In this document: piece after piece, positions 1 through 13,266 of the stretch
Layout of the letters: each line of letters begins with the position of its first letter
Numbering within the stretch: the first letter of the stretch is position 1
Source: Nageia nagi
Taxonomy: Eukaryota; Pinophyta
Length of the DNA stretch: 64,000 nucleotides
Direction of reading: 5' to 3'
Assembly (NCBI GenBank): GCA_050084985.1
Contig: JBITNC010000001.1
Location: 216,070,001-216,134,000, forward strand
Translations under genes and position numbers: made by a program
Notes under the pieces: model-generated
Database searches by the model: none
Seen by the model: only the letters and a program-made list of their open reading frames with translations
Told to the model about the DNA's origin: nothing

Positions 1-1436
1 ATGGTTGTACACCATCTACTGAGATAGTGCCCTCACACTGATATGGCACTGATGGTGCAGGCACATCCTGAACTAAGCCAAACTGATGATGCACTATCTC
101 AAAATGAAAATACTCCAAAAAATCTACTCAACAACCACTCAAAACACATGGCTATCGAATACCAGTAAGCTCAGCTGCAAGCTCTCCCCAGATAGGATAC
201 AAATGATAAGGTTTGAATATCACTTGATTTGGAATCAAGTGACTAATCATGTGGTGATAATAACTCACATCTTGATGAACTTCATCTAATAGGTGAATAT
301 AAAAATCATCATGCCATCAGACTATGCCAGCCTCGTAATCCAAGTGGCTACCAAACCCAGGCATCGATAATCCTGGAAAGTGAGCCATAGCTATATGCTC
401 ATAAGCCCACACCTGCAAGGTGATAGTAACGGATAAAGAGGCCCTATGCCCCTAAGAATAAAAGAATAGCTCTTTATAAATCTAAGCTAACAATGTAGGT
501 GCCCAAGCATACATTGTACCATGCTGTATCATATCCATAATGATGGGCAACAATGACCATGGAAACCTCCCACTGCTAGTATCGGAGAGAGCATAACACT
601 ATACTAAACCCATCAAGTATGAAAAATGGATCGCCCCCTACTGATCCTCAATCTAATACTGGTAGTAGCGAATGCCACCTGAGATAATCTTAGAAATAAT
701 AGTCTCAACTCGAGTAGCTCCATATAAATAAGAAATAGTAGGTAAAGCTCCTGTTTTATCCACCACATGCAAAATCCTCTATCCATGAATGGGGAGTCTA
801 TACAATCTATGTATATCCTCCACTGTGATAGTCATCTCCCCTATTGAAAGATGAAAAGTACATGTCACTACATCCCATATGTCTAATAATGTAGCTAATA
901 AAGGATACTCCCAATGAATGCGACCCATGTATGGGCCCACTCCAAAACCAATTGACCTAAAAAAAGTATGATCGGTTGGACCTAGAAAATCTCTACCCTC
1001 CTGTAGAATCGACGGATATCTACCTCGAGGCTCAAAGATGTCTTGAACCTATGTAATGTTAAAAAGTTCAGCTTAAAAAAAAAATGGCATTTCATACTAA
1101 AATGCCAGCATTTATAATTTGTAACACTCAGTCACCAGTGTTCACATTCCAAACGTCGGTGATTCTATCATCCATTCGGCCTAGGTCAACGACCGTGGCC
1201 GAATTATAAAAAAAATTTTTTTTTTTACAAAAAATAGAAGTAAAAGCCTAATTTACAAATTTTATCTAATAGAAACAATCAAAATAACTTCTAAACATCA
1301 TTCACGATTTCAATTTTGAAATTAAATGGTTAAAATACAAATTATAAACAAAAAATAAAAAAATAAAGTTATTTCAAAACCCTACCTCTTCTTGGATAGG
1401 TCGAGAATGTCCAATGGAGTGTCTACGTGGAGGCAT
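1..1436 (-). pseudogene. Antisense plant mobile domain (PMD) gene of element E, partial
   Basis: Minus-strand gene opposite to the retrotransposon. Exon 1 (1386-1436) starts with ATG at 1434-1436 and encodes 17 residues beginning MPPRRHSIGHSRP. The intron (1049-1385) has a GT donor and AG acceptor. Exon 2 runs from 1048 off the left edge and matches the PMD-coding exon of element A, including the motif around TFHLSIGEMT near 840 (known in MAIN-like/PMD proteins as a conserved FHLPxGEMTITLxD block). Several stops interrupt exon 2. The exon-intron layout is the same as in A at 47031-47406, which argues for a real gene and against chance frames. PMD proteins of plants act in transcriptional silencing and genome stability; the role inside a retroelement is not known to me. 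Confidence 0.7.
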
Positions 1437-2125
1437 GGTGATTATAACGAATATCAATAGCTAGAAATCAATGAAATCACAACAGAAACTAGTTTTGGCA
1501 GATAATGAGAGTGACAGCAGGAAAAGTTAAAACTTTTTCTTTTTATTTACATCTAATAGAGAAATGCCGACGATTGTAGGATAGATGCCGATGATCGTCA
1601 CTAAACACCGGTGATTGGAAGTAAAACACTGCATTTGTGAATAGTCATGAGAATATTAAAAATTTCTCAAAAATAACCTTAAATTGGTCAAGAAAATCAA
1701 AAAATGATAAAATGTGCTGTATCATTATTACAGGAGATCATCTTGAAACCCCATTGTCGGGACAAAGGACAACACCATCAAAACTCATATACTAAAGAAA
1801 ACTTATACGGTACATGTGCACTTAGACATGCAAAATGACATAATAGAAATATCATGCAACTGTCACACAAGCTCAACACATCGTCATACCAAAAATAGTC
1901 ACTTCTGAAGTATATTCAAATTTGTTTTCAAAACTACATCAAATGTTAAAAGAAAACACATTTTATCATAATTTGATAAATCAAAATTTTGATTCATCTA
2001 AGAGATTGAGTCAAAAATTATATCATAAAAAAGCAACAATAAACAATCAAGCAACAAAGCTTCTCATTCTATATTTTTGAAATCATCAACTGTATTTTCG
2101 ATTGATAATTCAAAAAGGGGCAAAA

Positions 2126-3169
2126 TGTAGACACCTAAAAATGTCCCTTCTTAACTAGTAAACATTGAAATAATCATAACTCTTTGTGAAAATATAAAAT
2201 AGGTTTAAAAACCACATTATTGGATAGCTCTTATCGAGGTCATGCAAAACAAGTGGTCACATGACCCCTTTTCGATAAAAATTGGCTATTTGGTGATCAT
2301 TTTAATATTATTATAAAAATTGAAAACCAGTCACCAGTGACCCAAAACAATCGCTGACATTTTAGGATGATCACTAGTGTCCACCTAGTAATCACTGGTG
2401 ACTCTGTAACAGCTAAACAAAAATTGGAAATAGTAAAAGAAAGTTGTAACATCTCATCCTTTCGAGATACTAAGGATAGAGGGGGTCAGTTACGACCTGC
2501 AGTGGCATTTGACTCTAACCTCCCTTGCTATTTTAAGCTTTAACTCCCCCTTACCAACCTTGGAAAATCTCACCCAAAAATCTATAAATACAAGCCAAAA
2601 CAAAGTAATAAGGGACCCAAATTCAATGTAATGTTATGCTGCTACAATGAGATAAGACATTTTAGGCTTTTCTTCATTCCTTCTATATCATATTTATTTC
2701 ATGTTAAATCATTTATTATTGTGAATAGGTATGTTTGATGGATTTGTCTTGACATGTGTGCAGGGTCCACAGGTGTTGAGATGCATTGAGGATGGAAGAT
2801 AATAAAAAAATTCAAAATAGTGGGTATTGGATTAGAGAAGAAAAATGAATACAAAAAGGTGCAGAAACTCTAACATCCGAATCCTGATCATCGATGTTCC
2901 ACATCAATCACCAGCATTCCACATCAATCGCCAGCATTCCACATCAATCGCCAGCATTCCATATCAATCACTAGTGACCCTATATCATCCATATTTCCAA
3001 TCTTAGATCATTTTGGCATACAAAACATAATAAAAGCCCCTTTGTACAAGGCAACAGATTTAGTGATCTATTATTGTAATCGAGGTTTATCAAGAAGATC
3101 AATTAAAATATGTTGTGTCTTAATATTTTGTCTTGTGTGCTCACAGGGGTTGATTTTCTAGTAAACACA
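2126..3169 (+). repeat. 3' LTR of element E
   Basis: Begins TGTAGACACC directly after a polypurine tract, and its first 500 bases align with the 848-bp LTRs of element A. The TATA-like box TATAAATA at 2583-2590 is at the same place as in A. The second half is more divergent and carries a 20-bp minisatellite. The end (3145 or 3169) is not fixed. Confidence 0.75.
2881..2980. repeat. 20-bp minisatellite in the LTR of element E
   Basis: Five head-to-tail 20-bp units; the middle three read ACATCAATCRCCAGCATTCC and the outer two are degenerate. Absent from the equivalent place in the LTRs of element A. The core ATCRCCAG is the same degenerate motif that recurs in other non-coding parts of A and E. 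Confidence 0.9.
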
Positions 3170-4078
3170 GGGTATCCCAACCTATGATGATACATTGCAA
3201 GCACTACCATGATAAAAATGATGAAGCCTTCACAACTTGTTCTAATTGAAAAAATATCTTGATGTAGCATGGGATGCCCATATTCCTATACCTAAATGCT
3301 CAACAAATATCCATACCCAAGTATCAAAGATCATTGACCTTCAATGCAATATACAAGGGTCATAGAAGAGAGCTTGAGCAAGGAGGCCACATATATCATA
3401 ATTGAGTTGATCGCATGACTTCTTGCTATGCAAGATTAATATGGGTACGGGTTCAAGCATTAGGTAGGATTCAAGCACCTATGATTGATCCCAACATTCA
3501 ACCTATTGCACCACATAATCATAGGGGCCTAGTGATGGACATTTAATGACCTGCTCCCTCAAAAAATGTAGACACATTGAATCTCAAATACTAATTGAGA
3601 GGAATGTGGCCTAATAGAAGGGACCCATTGCATCATTAGTACCTTGGGACCAAGGAAAACTCAATACCTTTCCTCTATCCATAGAATAATTATTCCTTTA
3701 GGAAAATATTGTAAGGATTTGAGGTCATTTCAAGCTGAGAAAATAATTTCAACTAAGAGTTATCCCATATTGTATTCAATATTCTTGCCTCAAGGAGCCC
3801 AAACTATCATTGATAAGATGATAATATAGGCCACAACATGCTTTTATCTACCCATACTCCATCATAAAATCACTTATTCCCCCCAAGTGATAGGTGAGAG
3901 ATTGAATGGTCTATATTTAATGATGGTGCAAGGGAAGTTGCCAACCATCATTCATAATCGATCCATTCAACCAACCACCCATCATGAAGAGGGATGTAGT
4001 TGTACCATGGGAAGGATAAGAGCTCTTCCTACCTTCATAGGATGTTTGTGTGGTGAGGATTTCCCTTTCTAGTAGGAT
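3170..4078 (+). pseudogene. Degenerate coding-like stretch, unrecognised
   Basis: One forward frame remains open over most of about 900 bases, including two open segments of 61 codons (3644-3829 and 3887-4072) in the same frame. Stops are mainly TAG/TGA, as in the decayed transposon genes elsewhere in the window. I recognise no domain or catalytic motif. It may be the remains of another retroelement, or a chance frame. Confidence 0.25.
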
Positions 4079-5767
4079 TGGGATGCTCCTCATGTTGGTA
4101 AGAAGTAGTTCCTATAAATCCAAGAAGACCTTTCCCTTCTAAATAAGTGGACATCCCACCATGAAGGTCATGAGGGTTGGGGGATCATTTATTTTGATCC
4201 TTCCTATAGCTATGTACCACATAGGGTGGAATTTCCCTATACATGAAATGATATAAAGTGGGACCTAAGGTATCACCTCTCTCCCCCTAACATAAAAGCC
4301 AATGTTGGTAATGATCCTACAATTGGTAATCTTGTTGTAACTTCATCTGAATTATAGGGTTTAATGAACTTATTGCAACATCATTGATAGAGAATTACCA
4401 ATATCATCATGATTAAAACACTTTATTGGATCAATCAATTAATAGGAGTGATGGACAGTGTGTACAAAGGCCAAGGATATAGTTAATGTGAGTTGATGGC
4501 TCATGCTCACTAAGAATTCATTATAGAAGATCAATAATTGCAATAGTTTATCCCAATCATGATGCAATTTAGCAAGATTTCCTAACCCTCTCAAACTAGG
4601 TAAAAAAGCTCATTGATTGTATAAGTGTAGTGCATGTGTGGCCTAGAACATTTGAGGGCATCATATATCTATTATTTCCTCAAACTTCCATGGCCTAAAT
4701 GTCCATAGTACCTCTAAGAAGTTGGCCATAAAGGGGAACCTCCCCATAGCTAGTTAGTAGGCTTAGATCTCATTCATTAATGAAATTAATAAGATAAATC
4801 ACTTAATAAAATAAGAATGGCCATGCACTACCACCTATAGAATCAAGAAAGATCTCTCAATTTATCAATCCTTACTATATTTAAAATAGATAAGTTTCCC
4901 CATATTGAGTCAAATTAAGCCATAGGCTCCATTCCTAGTGGTGCCCTTCTATCAATTCCTTAAAATTTCATCCCTGCAACCATACTCCCTTGGAATCCAA
5001 ACACTCTAATTTCTTAGAATATGTTGGCAGACTCCTTAGAGCAACATTCATTAATCCCTTATCAATATCATTTATTTTTGAGACTAGGATAGTATCTGAT
5101 CATCTCCAAGCCCCTAACTTTCATTCTTGATTAATGAAAACCTTCTTGGAAAATACTTTTGTAGTGGTTTTTCTTCCATAAATCCAAGAATTTCACCTCT
5201 TAAAATGAAAATACTCTAGTCCTAAAGGTCAATTGAATAGGACATGATTCCTATCATGTTATTCCATGCTAATGTATTCAAAGTAATAGTGTCAAAATTA
5301 TGACTTGACTAATTAAGGCTAGGAAGGTGCCACTAGCATAAGGTACATAAATGGTATTATGCATTGATAAAGCAAATCAACAAACATAATTTAAGATCCA
5401 ACTATGAGCTTTTTAACTACAACAACTTAAATATACACTATTAGAGCTTGAATTACTATAGTTGTTGGCACCATAATTTCCCTCCAATGGATCCTTGTTA
5501 AGAGGTTTAGATTGTACTCATTATAATTACCATAATTTAAGAGGACAATATTATTATTTATTATTACTACCTCCCTATGTTATTATTGGGTAATTTGCAC
5601 CCCTACTACCTTTCTTAGATATGGTAGCCATTTCTCAGGCTCCCTCTCTAAAATAGAATCCTAATTCTTAATCACTTGTCACCACCATGGTAGGCCTCTA
5701 TCCTACCATCAAAACTTAATTATAATACTTCTATCATCACTCATCACCACCATTGGAAGGCCTCTAT
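4079..5767. other. No gene recognised
   Basis: AT-rich sequence with short broken frames on both strands. I see no splice pattern, LTR, polypurine tract or known motif. Probably decayed repeat DNA. Confidence 0.5.
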
Positions 5768-6350
5768 TCATGAGTGTCCCATCCTAGGATCACCCCTTTG
5801 TGCAAATGTTGGTGCGATACTTCCTTGAAGAGCAACCTTGATCAGAGGTCCCTATGATCATTACATTTATTGATTGGAAGATCAAATGGTTAGGGTTTGA
5901 TTCATAGATTCCCTGGGAGATTTATCTTAGTAAGAGGCCCTTTGCCCTACATCTCAAGGAGGTAGTACTCATGGTATACCACAAGGAAGAAATTATACCA
6001 TGCATATGACCCTTTATGAATGCCACTTATGAGCATCACATCATAGGATTGCCCCCATGCACATGTTGGTGCAAGACTTCCTTGAAGCCTAACCTCAATC
6101 AAGGGATCCTATGATATTTATTTCCATTGATTAAAAGATCTCATTTGCAGGGTTTGGTTCATAGAAACACTAGGAGCTTTATCCCATATGAGGCCCTTTA
6201 CCTTACTTCCTAAGGAGATGCTCCTTATGATCACCCTTCAAGGAAGAAACCATATCATGCATGTGACCCTTTATGAATGCCATTCATGAGCATCCCATCC
6301 TAGGATCATACCTTATGAACATGTTGGTGTACACCTTCCTTGAAATCCAA
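5768..6350. repeat. Tandem repeat, period about 257-259 bp, 2.2 copies
   Basis: The block ATGAG...CATCCTAGGATCA...TGTTGGTG...CTTCCTTGAA starts at 5770 and again at 6029 and 6286, giving periods of 259 and 257 bp. The first two copies are complete and the third stops after about 65 bases. Shared internal segments include ATGACCCTTTATGAATGCCA and the CTTCCTTGAAG-like element. The copies have diverged by many substitutions. No coding function is evident. Confidence 0.85.
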
Positions 6351-7189
6351 CCCTAATTAATGATCACAACTAAGAATATTAGAAAAAATAAAGGGAAGGA
6401 GAGGGACCAAAATGTTTTGAAATGTGAGGGATGAGAATTATCATTTGAAACTAAGTGTCAAGCACTATGTATGTACACTTAAAGCCTTATGCATCATGGG
6501 ATAAACCATGTGATGGGGAAGATATATTAGAAACCATGATCAGCTCTATCTTCCAATGTATGCACCTAACCTATGAGATGGTCATTTATGCAACTCACTA
6601 GCATTGTGGCAAATTGCCATTTTGAACCACATCCTCATCTTGTTTTATATTTTATTTCCAAGTAAGAATTTATATATGCACACATTTTTGATGGCCTATA
6701 AGGAGCCATTCTAGCTTGAATATGGCATGTAATCAATGCCTAAAGTGCAACTCTAATTGACGTCAAACTTACAACCAAACCATATATTTTACAATAGTTG
6801 GTACTTGGAAAATAAGATTTTAGTAGACATCAATATACCTAGCCATGAATTGAGGTAAAGGTTCAACCTAACTTGATAGATCATATATAACCATGCCACT
6901 CTTCATAGTCAATATTATATGCATTAAAGAGTGGGAATGAAAATCGATGAATGTGAAAGCAAAGCATGATGGAGATAGCCTAAATGGGAAGGGATAAAGA
7001 AGAGTGGAACATGGATTTGGGTTCATATATTCTACTATCAATATTGAGCATATCTCCAAATTACATCTACATTAGGCATCCATAGTCCTCTCCATAGAAT
7101 CACATAGTAACATAAACATCAGAAAACTATGGTATATTGCTAGTAGACCCTAGATCATGATACACTATTATTGATAATAATAATGCAAA
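6351..7189. other. No gene recognised (left flank of element F)
   Basis: AT-rich sequence. A 63-codon open frame on the minus strand (6868-7059) has no recognisable motif and I do not count it as a gene. The left LTR-like repeat of element F begins near 7190. Confidence 0.4.
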
Positions 7190-9034
7190 CTAAGGGTTTG
7201 GTCTAGCAATATCTATACTACTCTAATAATAGCAAGGTCCTTGAATGAGTAGAAGTTGGTGGGACAGTGCACTCATCGATGTATCTACTCAATATCTATA
7301 TTATAGGTCAGTTATTATCTAAGAAAAGATCAAAAGTAATAAGAAAGAGATAAAAATATAAGTTACTAAATAGAGAAATGCAAATAACATGAAAAACAAA
7401 CTAAACTAATCAACTTAGAAATCACTGCATAGGTAGTAATCCATAGCCAAGACTAAGAATATAACAACCATCTCACTCCTAGGGTATCATAATTAGAATA
7501 CAAAGCAACAACTTTAGAAAAAGCCTCATACATAATAATCACAAAATAAGACAACAATGATAAAATTCAAAGGGAAAAACATCTACATATTGCATTATCA
7601 TATATGAAAGTAATTTGTACAAGGGACAACTTTACTAAAATGTCTAACCTTTTGGACTTCTAATAATCCACTATATATAATGTTTTCTTTACAATCGATG
7701 GTTGTCCACTATTAATAACTATAACTACCCCTTTGAATAAATATATAATAAACTTAAATATTTACAATATTTACAAGAGACTCTACAACTATAACTAATT
7801 ATGGAGCATGTTCCAGATGTGAGGCTGATTCTTAGAATTTATAGATCTTTAATCTTGTACCTATCTAATTGTAGTTAGTCACTTTTATCTCTTGACCTTG
7901 GTCAATATAGAATTATTCCTAAATTTAATAGGTATGGTACCCCATTTTTATAAGTAAAATCAAGCTATTTTAGTAGTTGTTGGTCTACCAACTCTCTATA
8001 ATCATTTAATGCTCCTATCTACAATTTTGATACTTAATACTATAAAGGTAAAGGAAATATGTAGCCATTCAAACTCATGAGTGAACTACTCTTGCTATGT
8101 GAAAATAAGTTGTAGTCAACACATTAATAGAGTCCTAGGAGTCATACACCCTTGATTTGGTAAACCCAAGTATTAAACCTCGTATTATAGTGTTTACTTA
8201 CTCTTTGTTGGTATTATTGTAGCTTGGTGGGTATTGTTGGAACTTGAGAATACTCATGGACTTACCACCCACTAATTTCCTCCAAAAAGTATTATGTCAT
8301 CACTCAAAATTGATAGGGTTTATTGAATGCAGAGTGCTATGAACATCTCCCACCATGAAGACTATCAAGATTGCCTACTAGTGAAAATATTTAGAGGCCA
8401 CTAAGTTTTTTCAAGAAGTATGACATCAGTGTTGGAATTTCATAGGTCCCATTTTACTTTAACTTTTATGACAATGCTTGCTATAGGACTTATCAAAATC
8501 ATACCTTTTATACAATAGGCCTCAGGAATAAGGTGTAGACTATACTAGACCAAAACATAAGTAACTTGAATCATAATAGGGCCTATATTTAACTTAGAAA
8601 AATATGTAGACTCTATACAATATAATACCTAGAAATGACTTAGCCAATTTCTACAAGATGAGACTCTTCATAGAATATGATTTATAGACATAACCCATAC
8701 ACCACTTAGATGAATTTTGACAAATAACACCTAACTTTGAACAAAATGGTAGCTCTAAGTGATTTTCTATTGAATAAGACCTAAACTTTGCTAACATGAC
8801 CCAAAAAATAAAATTAAGCCCTAACTAAGGGAATGTATAATACTTGACTTTAGAACAAAGACTTAGAGTATACAATATAATACTTCAAAACTAAACTTTG
8901 TACAAATATTTACAATTGAGAAAGAAAGAGAATAAGAAATGGGAATTATAGAAAAAATTTTATTTTGAAGGAAAGAAAGAATAAATGAATGTAAATAATG
9001 TTACCCATAAGAATGTGATTATGCAAGAATAACA
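7190..9034 (-). repeat. Putative 3' LTR of element F (left copy)
   Basis: Aligns in order with 56312-58080: a shared GGGTTTGGTCTAG start (7194 and 56318 regions), the block around AATCCATAGCCAAGA/AATCCATGGCCAAGA, TTGTACAAGGGACAA-like sequence, ATGTCTAACC-TTTTG, and TATGATGTCATCACT-like elements. Divergence with indels is high, so this is an old pair. The ends are approximate: the terminal TG/CA cannot be assigned, and I end it at an AATAACA at 9034. No gene is seen in it. Confidence 0.5.
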
Positions 9035-9299
9035 ATCTTCTAGTAGCTCTTTGGAATCTTCAACTTGTTGAACAGGAGAACCCTCAATGAATGCTCTCAC
9101 TAGCTTACCTAGATGTATCCTTTTGCAGGACCTATAGCTAGGCTATTAACTTTGTAGGTAATAAGAACTTAAGTTTGCAAATAGGTCCTAAAGGTCCTTG
9201 TAATCTACTTGTGATATGACAAGGCAAGCTTGAAATTTTGTAATATTTACTTTGAAACATATTAGAACATATTTGAGACTTTCTTCTTAGAGAAATTTA

Positions 9300-11577
9300 T
9301 TATAGAATCTTGATCAACTAATGATTTTGTATTATCCACCCAATGGTTAGCACTACTATGTACATCTACTACTTCTCATAATTTGGAAGCCTTCAATTGA
9401 ATCAAAGAATTAAAATGCATATGTACAAAATAAATTTCAACTTTCAATTGATCCTTTTCTAGGTATAAGATTATTGTTAAGTCTTTTAAGTCACAATTAT
9501 CTTTGAGTCTCCTCAAAATTATTTTCCTAGGCCTTGGTGTTATCATGGCTAGATCCTTCTCTATAATCACCCTAAGCTAACATTGCATTTCTTTAATCTT
9601 TGCTCTTAGGGCTGATAGGGCTAATTATTATAATGCAACCTAAGAATCATATAAAACAATAGCCTATTCTATTTGTTTTTTCAAATTATAGAGTTTAGAT
9701 AGGATTATCATTTTCTCTCCAACTTGCTTAGCCAGATTTTTCTTGAGACATTTGATTATTTATAGCAATTTTATTTTATAATCACCCAAAACTTTATTTG
9801 TTGCTACTATGTTCTTCAACTCTTCTTCAACTTTCTAAGCCTTTTGCCTATCCACTATGCTATATTGAGCTTTTAATTCCTCAATTTTCTTATTTAATTT
9901 ATCCATATCTACCTTTGCTTCCTGTATACTTTTATGATGCTTAGTTTTTTATTTAGCCAACTTCTCAATTAACTCATTATTCTAATTTTTAGCTTGGCCA
10001 TTACTTTATCCTCCTTTGAGCTCTCTCCTTTTAATTGCTTAATCTTCTTATTAAAATTTTCTATTTTATTCTCCATTGATTAGATACTCTTTCTCACTAT
10101 AAGGGAAGTATTGACCAAAAATCTAGATTGATCCACTACTAGGGCATTTTTAATTTTCACATCTATAACTATGATAAGGATGTGTTTATCTAAATATCCA
10201 TCCTTAAAGAGTATATGTGCTAACCTTGTATCCCTAAATATATCACTATACTTAAGAATCTACCCTAATTCTTAGGAAGAGTAGGGGTTTTATTAACAAA
10301 TGTGGCCCAATTGATGGGCTCTACTAGTTATGTAAACAAAATGCTTTTTATTTCATCGCCTATGGTGGTAGAAAATGAAACTAAATAATGTTGTTGCATA
10401 CTCAATTTTGAAGTGGAGGTAGGGGTTACCAAGGAAGCCATTTGTTTTTCTTTATCCTTCTCTATTATTGCAACCTTCTCTTTTTTTTATTCCTCTTCAT
10501 CTTTAGTAGCAATCATTTCTTTCTAAGGAGTCTTATCCATTAGGCTGAAGTCTTTCCTTTTTTCTTTATCCTCATCATCATCATATCTGCCTACATATCC
10601 ACCCACTCTTGGTCCTCCTATGCCAAGGGTATTTCCTCTCCCTTATGGCACTTCATCCCTTGGGTCTTCCTAAGCATCCTGATAGGCAATAGTATCCAAG
10701 CTTTGGGGTCAATTTCTTTCTACATCTACAAGCTCAATTTCTCCAACACTTTTCTTAGCTTCTTCTTCTAGTTACTATGGGGATGGCACCTTAGATGGTG
10801 ATGGCTTCTTCAAAGATTATACTTTCTCTAAGGATTGTTTCCTTGTAATTAGCTTCTTAAGAAACAACTTAATTTTATTTTTATTTTTAGGGTAATATTT
10901 CTTGAAAGCAATAGGTACTTTAACTAATTATATTTTATCTTCCTCCCTATCTACTTTAAGCTTCTTTAATTTTTTTTCTTTGGATCCTTTAGCTCCTTAA
11001 GCTCTCTCTGCTAGTGGTTGATCATCTTACAATGCCTTCACTTGAAAATTTGCCAGCAATGGTTATCCCTTCTCTAGAAAAAGGTCTTGTTGGTACTATG
11101 AATACTAATATCTATCATGTTTAAACTCACTAAAGGGCTTATTTTCTACATGACTAGCCTTGATGGTGTATTCAAATCTAAATTTTTTGAAATATTCAAT
11201 TAAATTTGGCTCCCAATTCAATTCATCCCTTAGTTAGGCAATAACCTTCACAACCAACAAAAACTCTTACCTTGTAGTCTCTCGTAACCTATAGGGCCAT
11301 CTATGCTTTATCTAACATACAAAATTCCCACTTAGGGGAGGCTTTAGCTTCTTGGTTAGTCTAATTTGCAAAATACTCTATGTGTGGTCAAGATTCATGG
11401 TTGAATATTAGGCACTTTTTATTATCCTTGATCATTCTTGAAAATTCCCCAATGGGTTCATACATCCAAGGAAGCTCTAATTTTTCCAACTTAAAATTAT
11501 GAACTAAGAAATTTGATAACTCCTCTTTACACCCTACTTCTAACAAAGTAAAAGAACTTGATATAACTGGCATTTTA
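9300..11577 (-). pseudogene. Element F extra ORF, 3' portion (lysine/glutamate-rich, coiled-coil-like)
   Basis: Minus-strand coding-like sequence continuing from 27464-27218 after removal of element D. The frame entering at 11577 reads on to an open segment ending near 11388, followed by a frame change and a long K/E-rich section (about 11100-9900) with heptad-like spacing, such as KIENFNKKIKQLKGE near 10030, interrupted by mostly TAG/TAA stops. A 64-codon open piece lies at 9376-9570. I recognise no enzyme motif. Position (downstream of integrase, before the 3' LTR) makes it an additional ORF of the retrotransposon. Gag-like or structural protein is possible but unproven. Confidence 0.45.
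11573..11577. other. Target-site duplication of element D, left copy (TTTTA)
   Basis: TTTTA immediately before the LTR start TGTTGGACTT; repeated at 27218-27222 after the right LTR. Five bases is usual for copia integration. Confidence 0.9.
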
Positions 11578-13266
11578 TGTTGGACTTCGAGTGACACTGA
11601 GAGGGGGGGTGAATCAGTGTATATAAAAATAATCAATTTAAGCTTCATAAATAAAGATAGATTAAAAGCCAAAGAAAATTGAGCAAGCACACCAAGTACA
11701 TCACACAACACCAGATATAACGAGGTTCACTAGATTGGCTACATCCCTGAACATGACTGCTTAGACTCCAATCCAAATCCAATCATTAAAGAAAGCTTAC
11801 AGATTCACAACACCAACTATGAAGGGTAGCACCAACTACCACTTTAAATATAGTAGCACCTACTGCTTGGAGCACCAACTCTAGCTATCAAGCACCCACT
11901 TGATACAACATTCAAAAAGGAGGAAGGAATACAGTTCTAGAAGACCCTCAATGGTCTAGCTCTAATGCTCATTGTTTGATCTCTGCACATAGCTCCAAAG
12001 TAACACAGTTAAACAATCACTATCCTCTCTACATATTCATTTGCTCACTTCACATACTTTGGATACTCCCCTCTTCCACGCTCTTCCCTCTCCACTACAC
12101 ACTTCTCTTCTCACCCTTCTCTCCACGCTCATTTTTCACACCTTCTTTTTTCACTCTCCACCTCTTCCATGCTATTACTTCAACTCACCACATCTCTACT
12201 CACCAGTTTTCTCTAAATCTCCAATCCACTCTTCACATCCATTCCTACAAACTGTTACACATCAAGAAAACCCCTCATAAAATTGTTCCTATCATCACAC
12301 GTTATCAAAAACAAACTGAAAAGGAATCTTTATTTGTAACTGCTCCCACACTAAGAGAGTTCACTATCTGAGACTACAACTGCTATAACTAATGAATGCT
12401 CCTCTTGCTCAAACAAAGTTGTTTAGACAAATGTAGCTCTTTCTCCACTGATTCCAGATATTTGATAGTATCTAATTTTTAGTTTTGGAGTCTCTTTCTA
12501 TAGCCTAGAGATTGACTAGCTTACCGGATGTTTATTGTATTCACATCATCTCCGAACTCTGAAAGAGAGTTCCAAGGTATCTACGTGGCCTTTCAGACTT
12601 TTCAACACCAAATGCTAATGTCATCTTCTATGGAATCCAGAAGTAGAGTAAAATGCTTCCCGTGATGTTTGGACTTTTATCTTTAGACTTTTATCTCTGA
12701 ACTTTTATCTCCAAACTTTTATCTTCAGACTTTTATCTCTGGACTTTTATCTTTAGATTTTTATCTCTGGACTTTTCTCTTCGAACTTTTATCTCCAGAC
12801 TTTTATCTTCGAACTTTTCTCTCTGAACTTTTATCTCTGAACTTTTATCTCTGGACTTTTATCTCTGAACTTTTATCTTTGGACTTTTATCCCCAAAATT
12901 TTATCTTCGAACTTTTATGTTTGGACTTTTCTCTTTAGACTTTTATCTTCGGACTTTTATCTCCAAACTTTTATCTTCAGACTTTTTAATCACCCATTGC
13001 TGATGTCATCATCTTTGAAACCTGGTTTCATTCAAAAATGTGAACATCATTCTTCCTATGATGTCATCTTCATGCTTCTAGAATGCTCTACTCACTTTAT
13101 CTAGAACCCAATTTTTTCCACAACTAAGCTTTTATCATTTCATTTTGGAACGCTTAATTTACTAACCTCAGCTTTTCAATTCTCCTTGCTGACCTCATTA
13201 CCTTCGGAACCCAATCTTTACCAAAACCACATGTTGACAATAATGATAAAACACACATGCTCAACA
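11578..13266 (-). repeat. 3' LTR of element D (left)
   Basis: Starts TGTTGGACTT and ends GCTCAACA, inverted-repeat-like ends typical of LTRs. It aligns with 18726-18757 plus 25562-27217. It contains open frames (for example 11976-12371) that are not genes, and a 14-bp minisatellite. The polypurine tract of the element lies just inside, at 13267-13280. Confidence 0.93.
12671..12986. repeat. 14-bp minisatellite in the left LTR of element D
   Basis: About 22 units of the form ACTTTTATCTCTGG with variation in the last four or five bases (CTCTGA, CTTCGA, CTCCAA). The same array in the right LTR spans 26639-26941 and is slightly shorter, so copy number has changed since insertion. Confidence 0.95.

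Larger units (their letters stand above)
1..3169 (+). mobile_element. Element E: 3' end of a giant Ty3/gypsy retrotransposon (relative of element A)
   Basis: Positions 1-2125 match the 3' internal part of element A (about 45985-48730) closely along their length, and the sequence then passes through a purine-rich tract (AAAAAGGGGCAAAA, ending 2125) into an LTR beginning TGTAGACACC at 2126. The 5' part of the element lies left of the window. It lacks the roughly 600-bp duplicated block found in A between about 47715 and 48312. The end at 3169 is uncertain: the LTR could end at a CACA at 3145 or at 3169, because the 5' LTR and target duplication are not in the window. Confidence 0.8.

Noticed and set aside
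6868-7059. 63-codon minus-strand frame in the flank of element F
   Set aside because: No motif, no neighbouring exon and no start or splice evidence; length is within chance for this AT-rich DNA.
11976-12371. 131-codon frame (and its counterpart at 26035-26328)
   Set aside because: Both lie in corresponding parts of the two LTRs of element D, are pyrimidine-rich low-complexity sequence, and differ between copies as non-coding DNA would.
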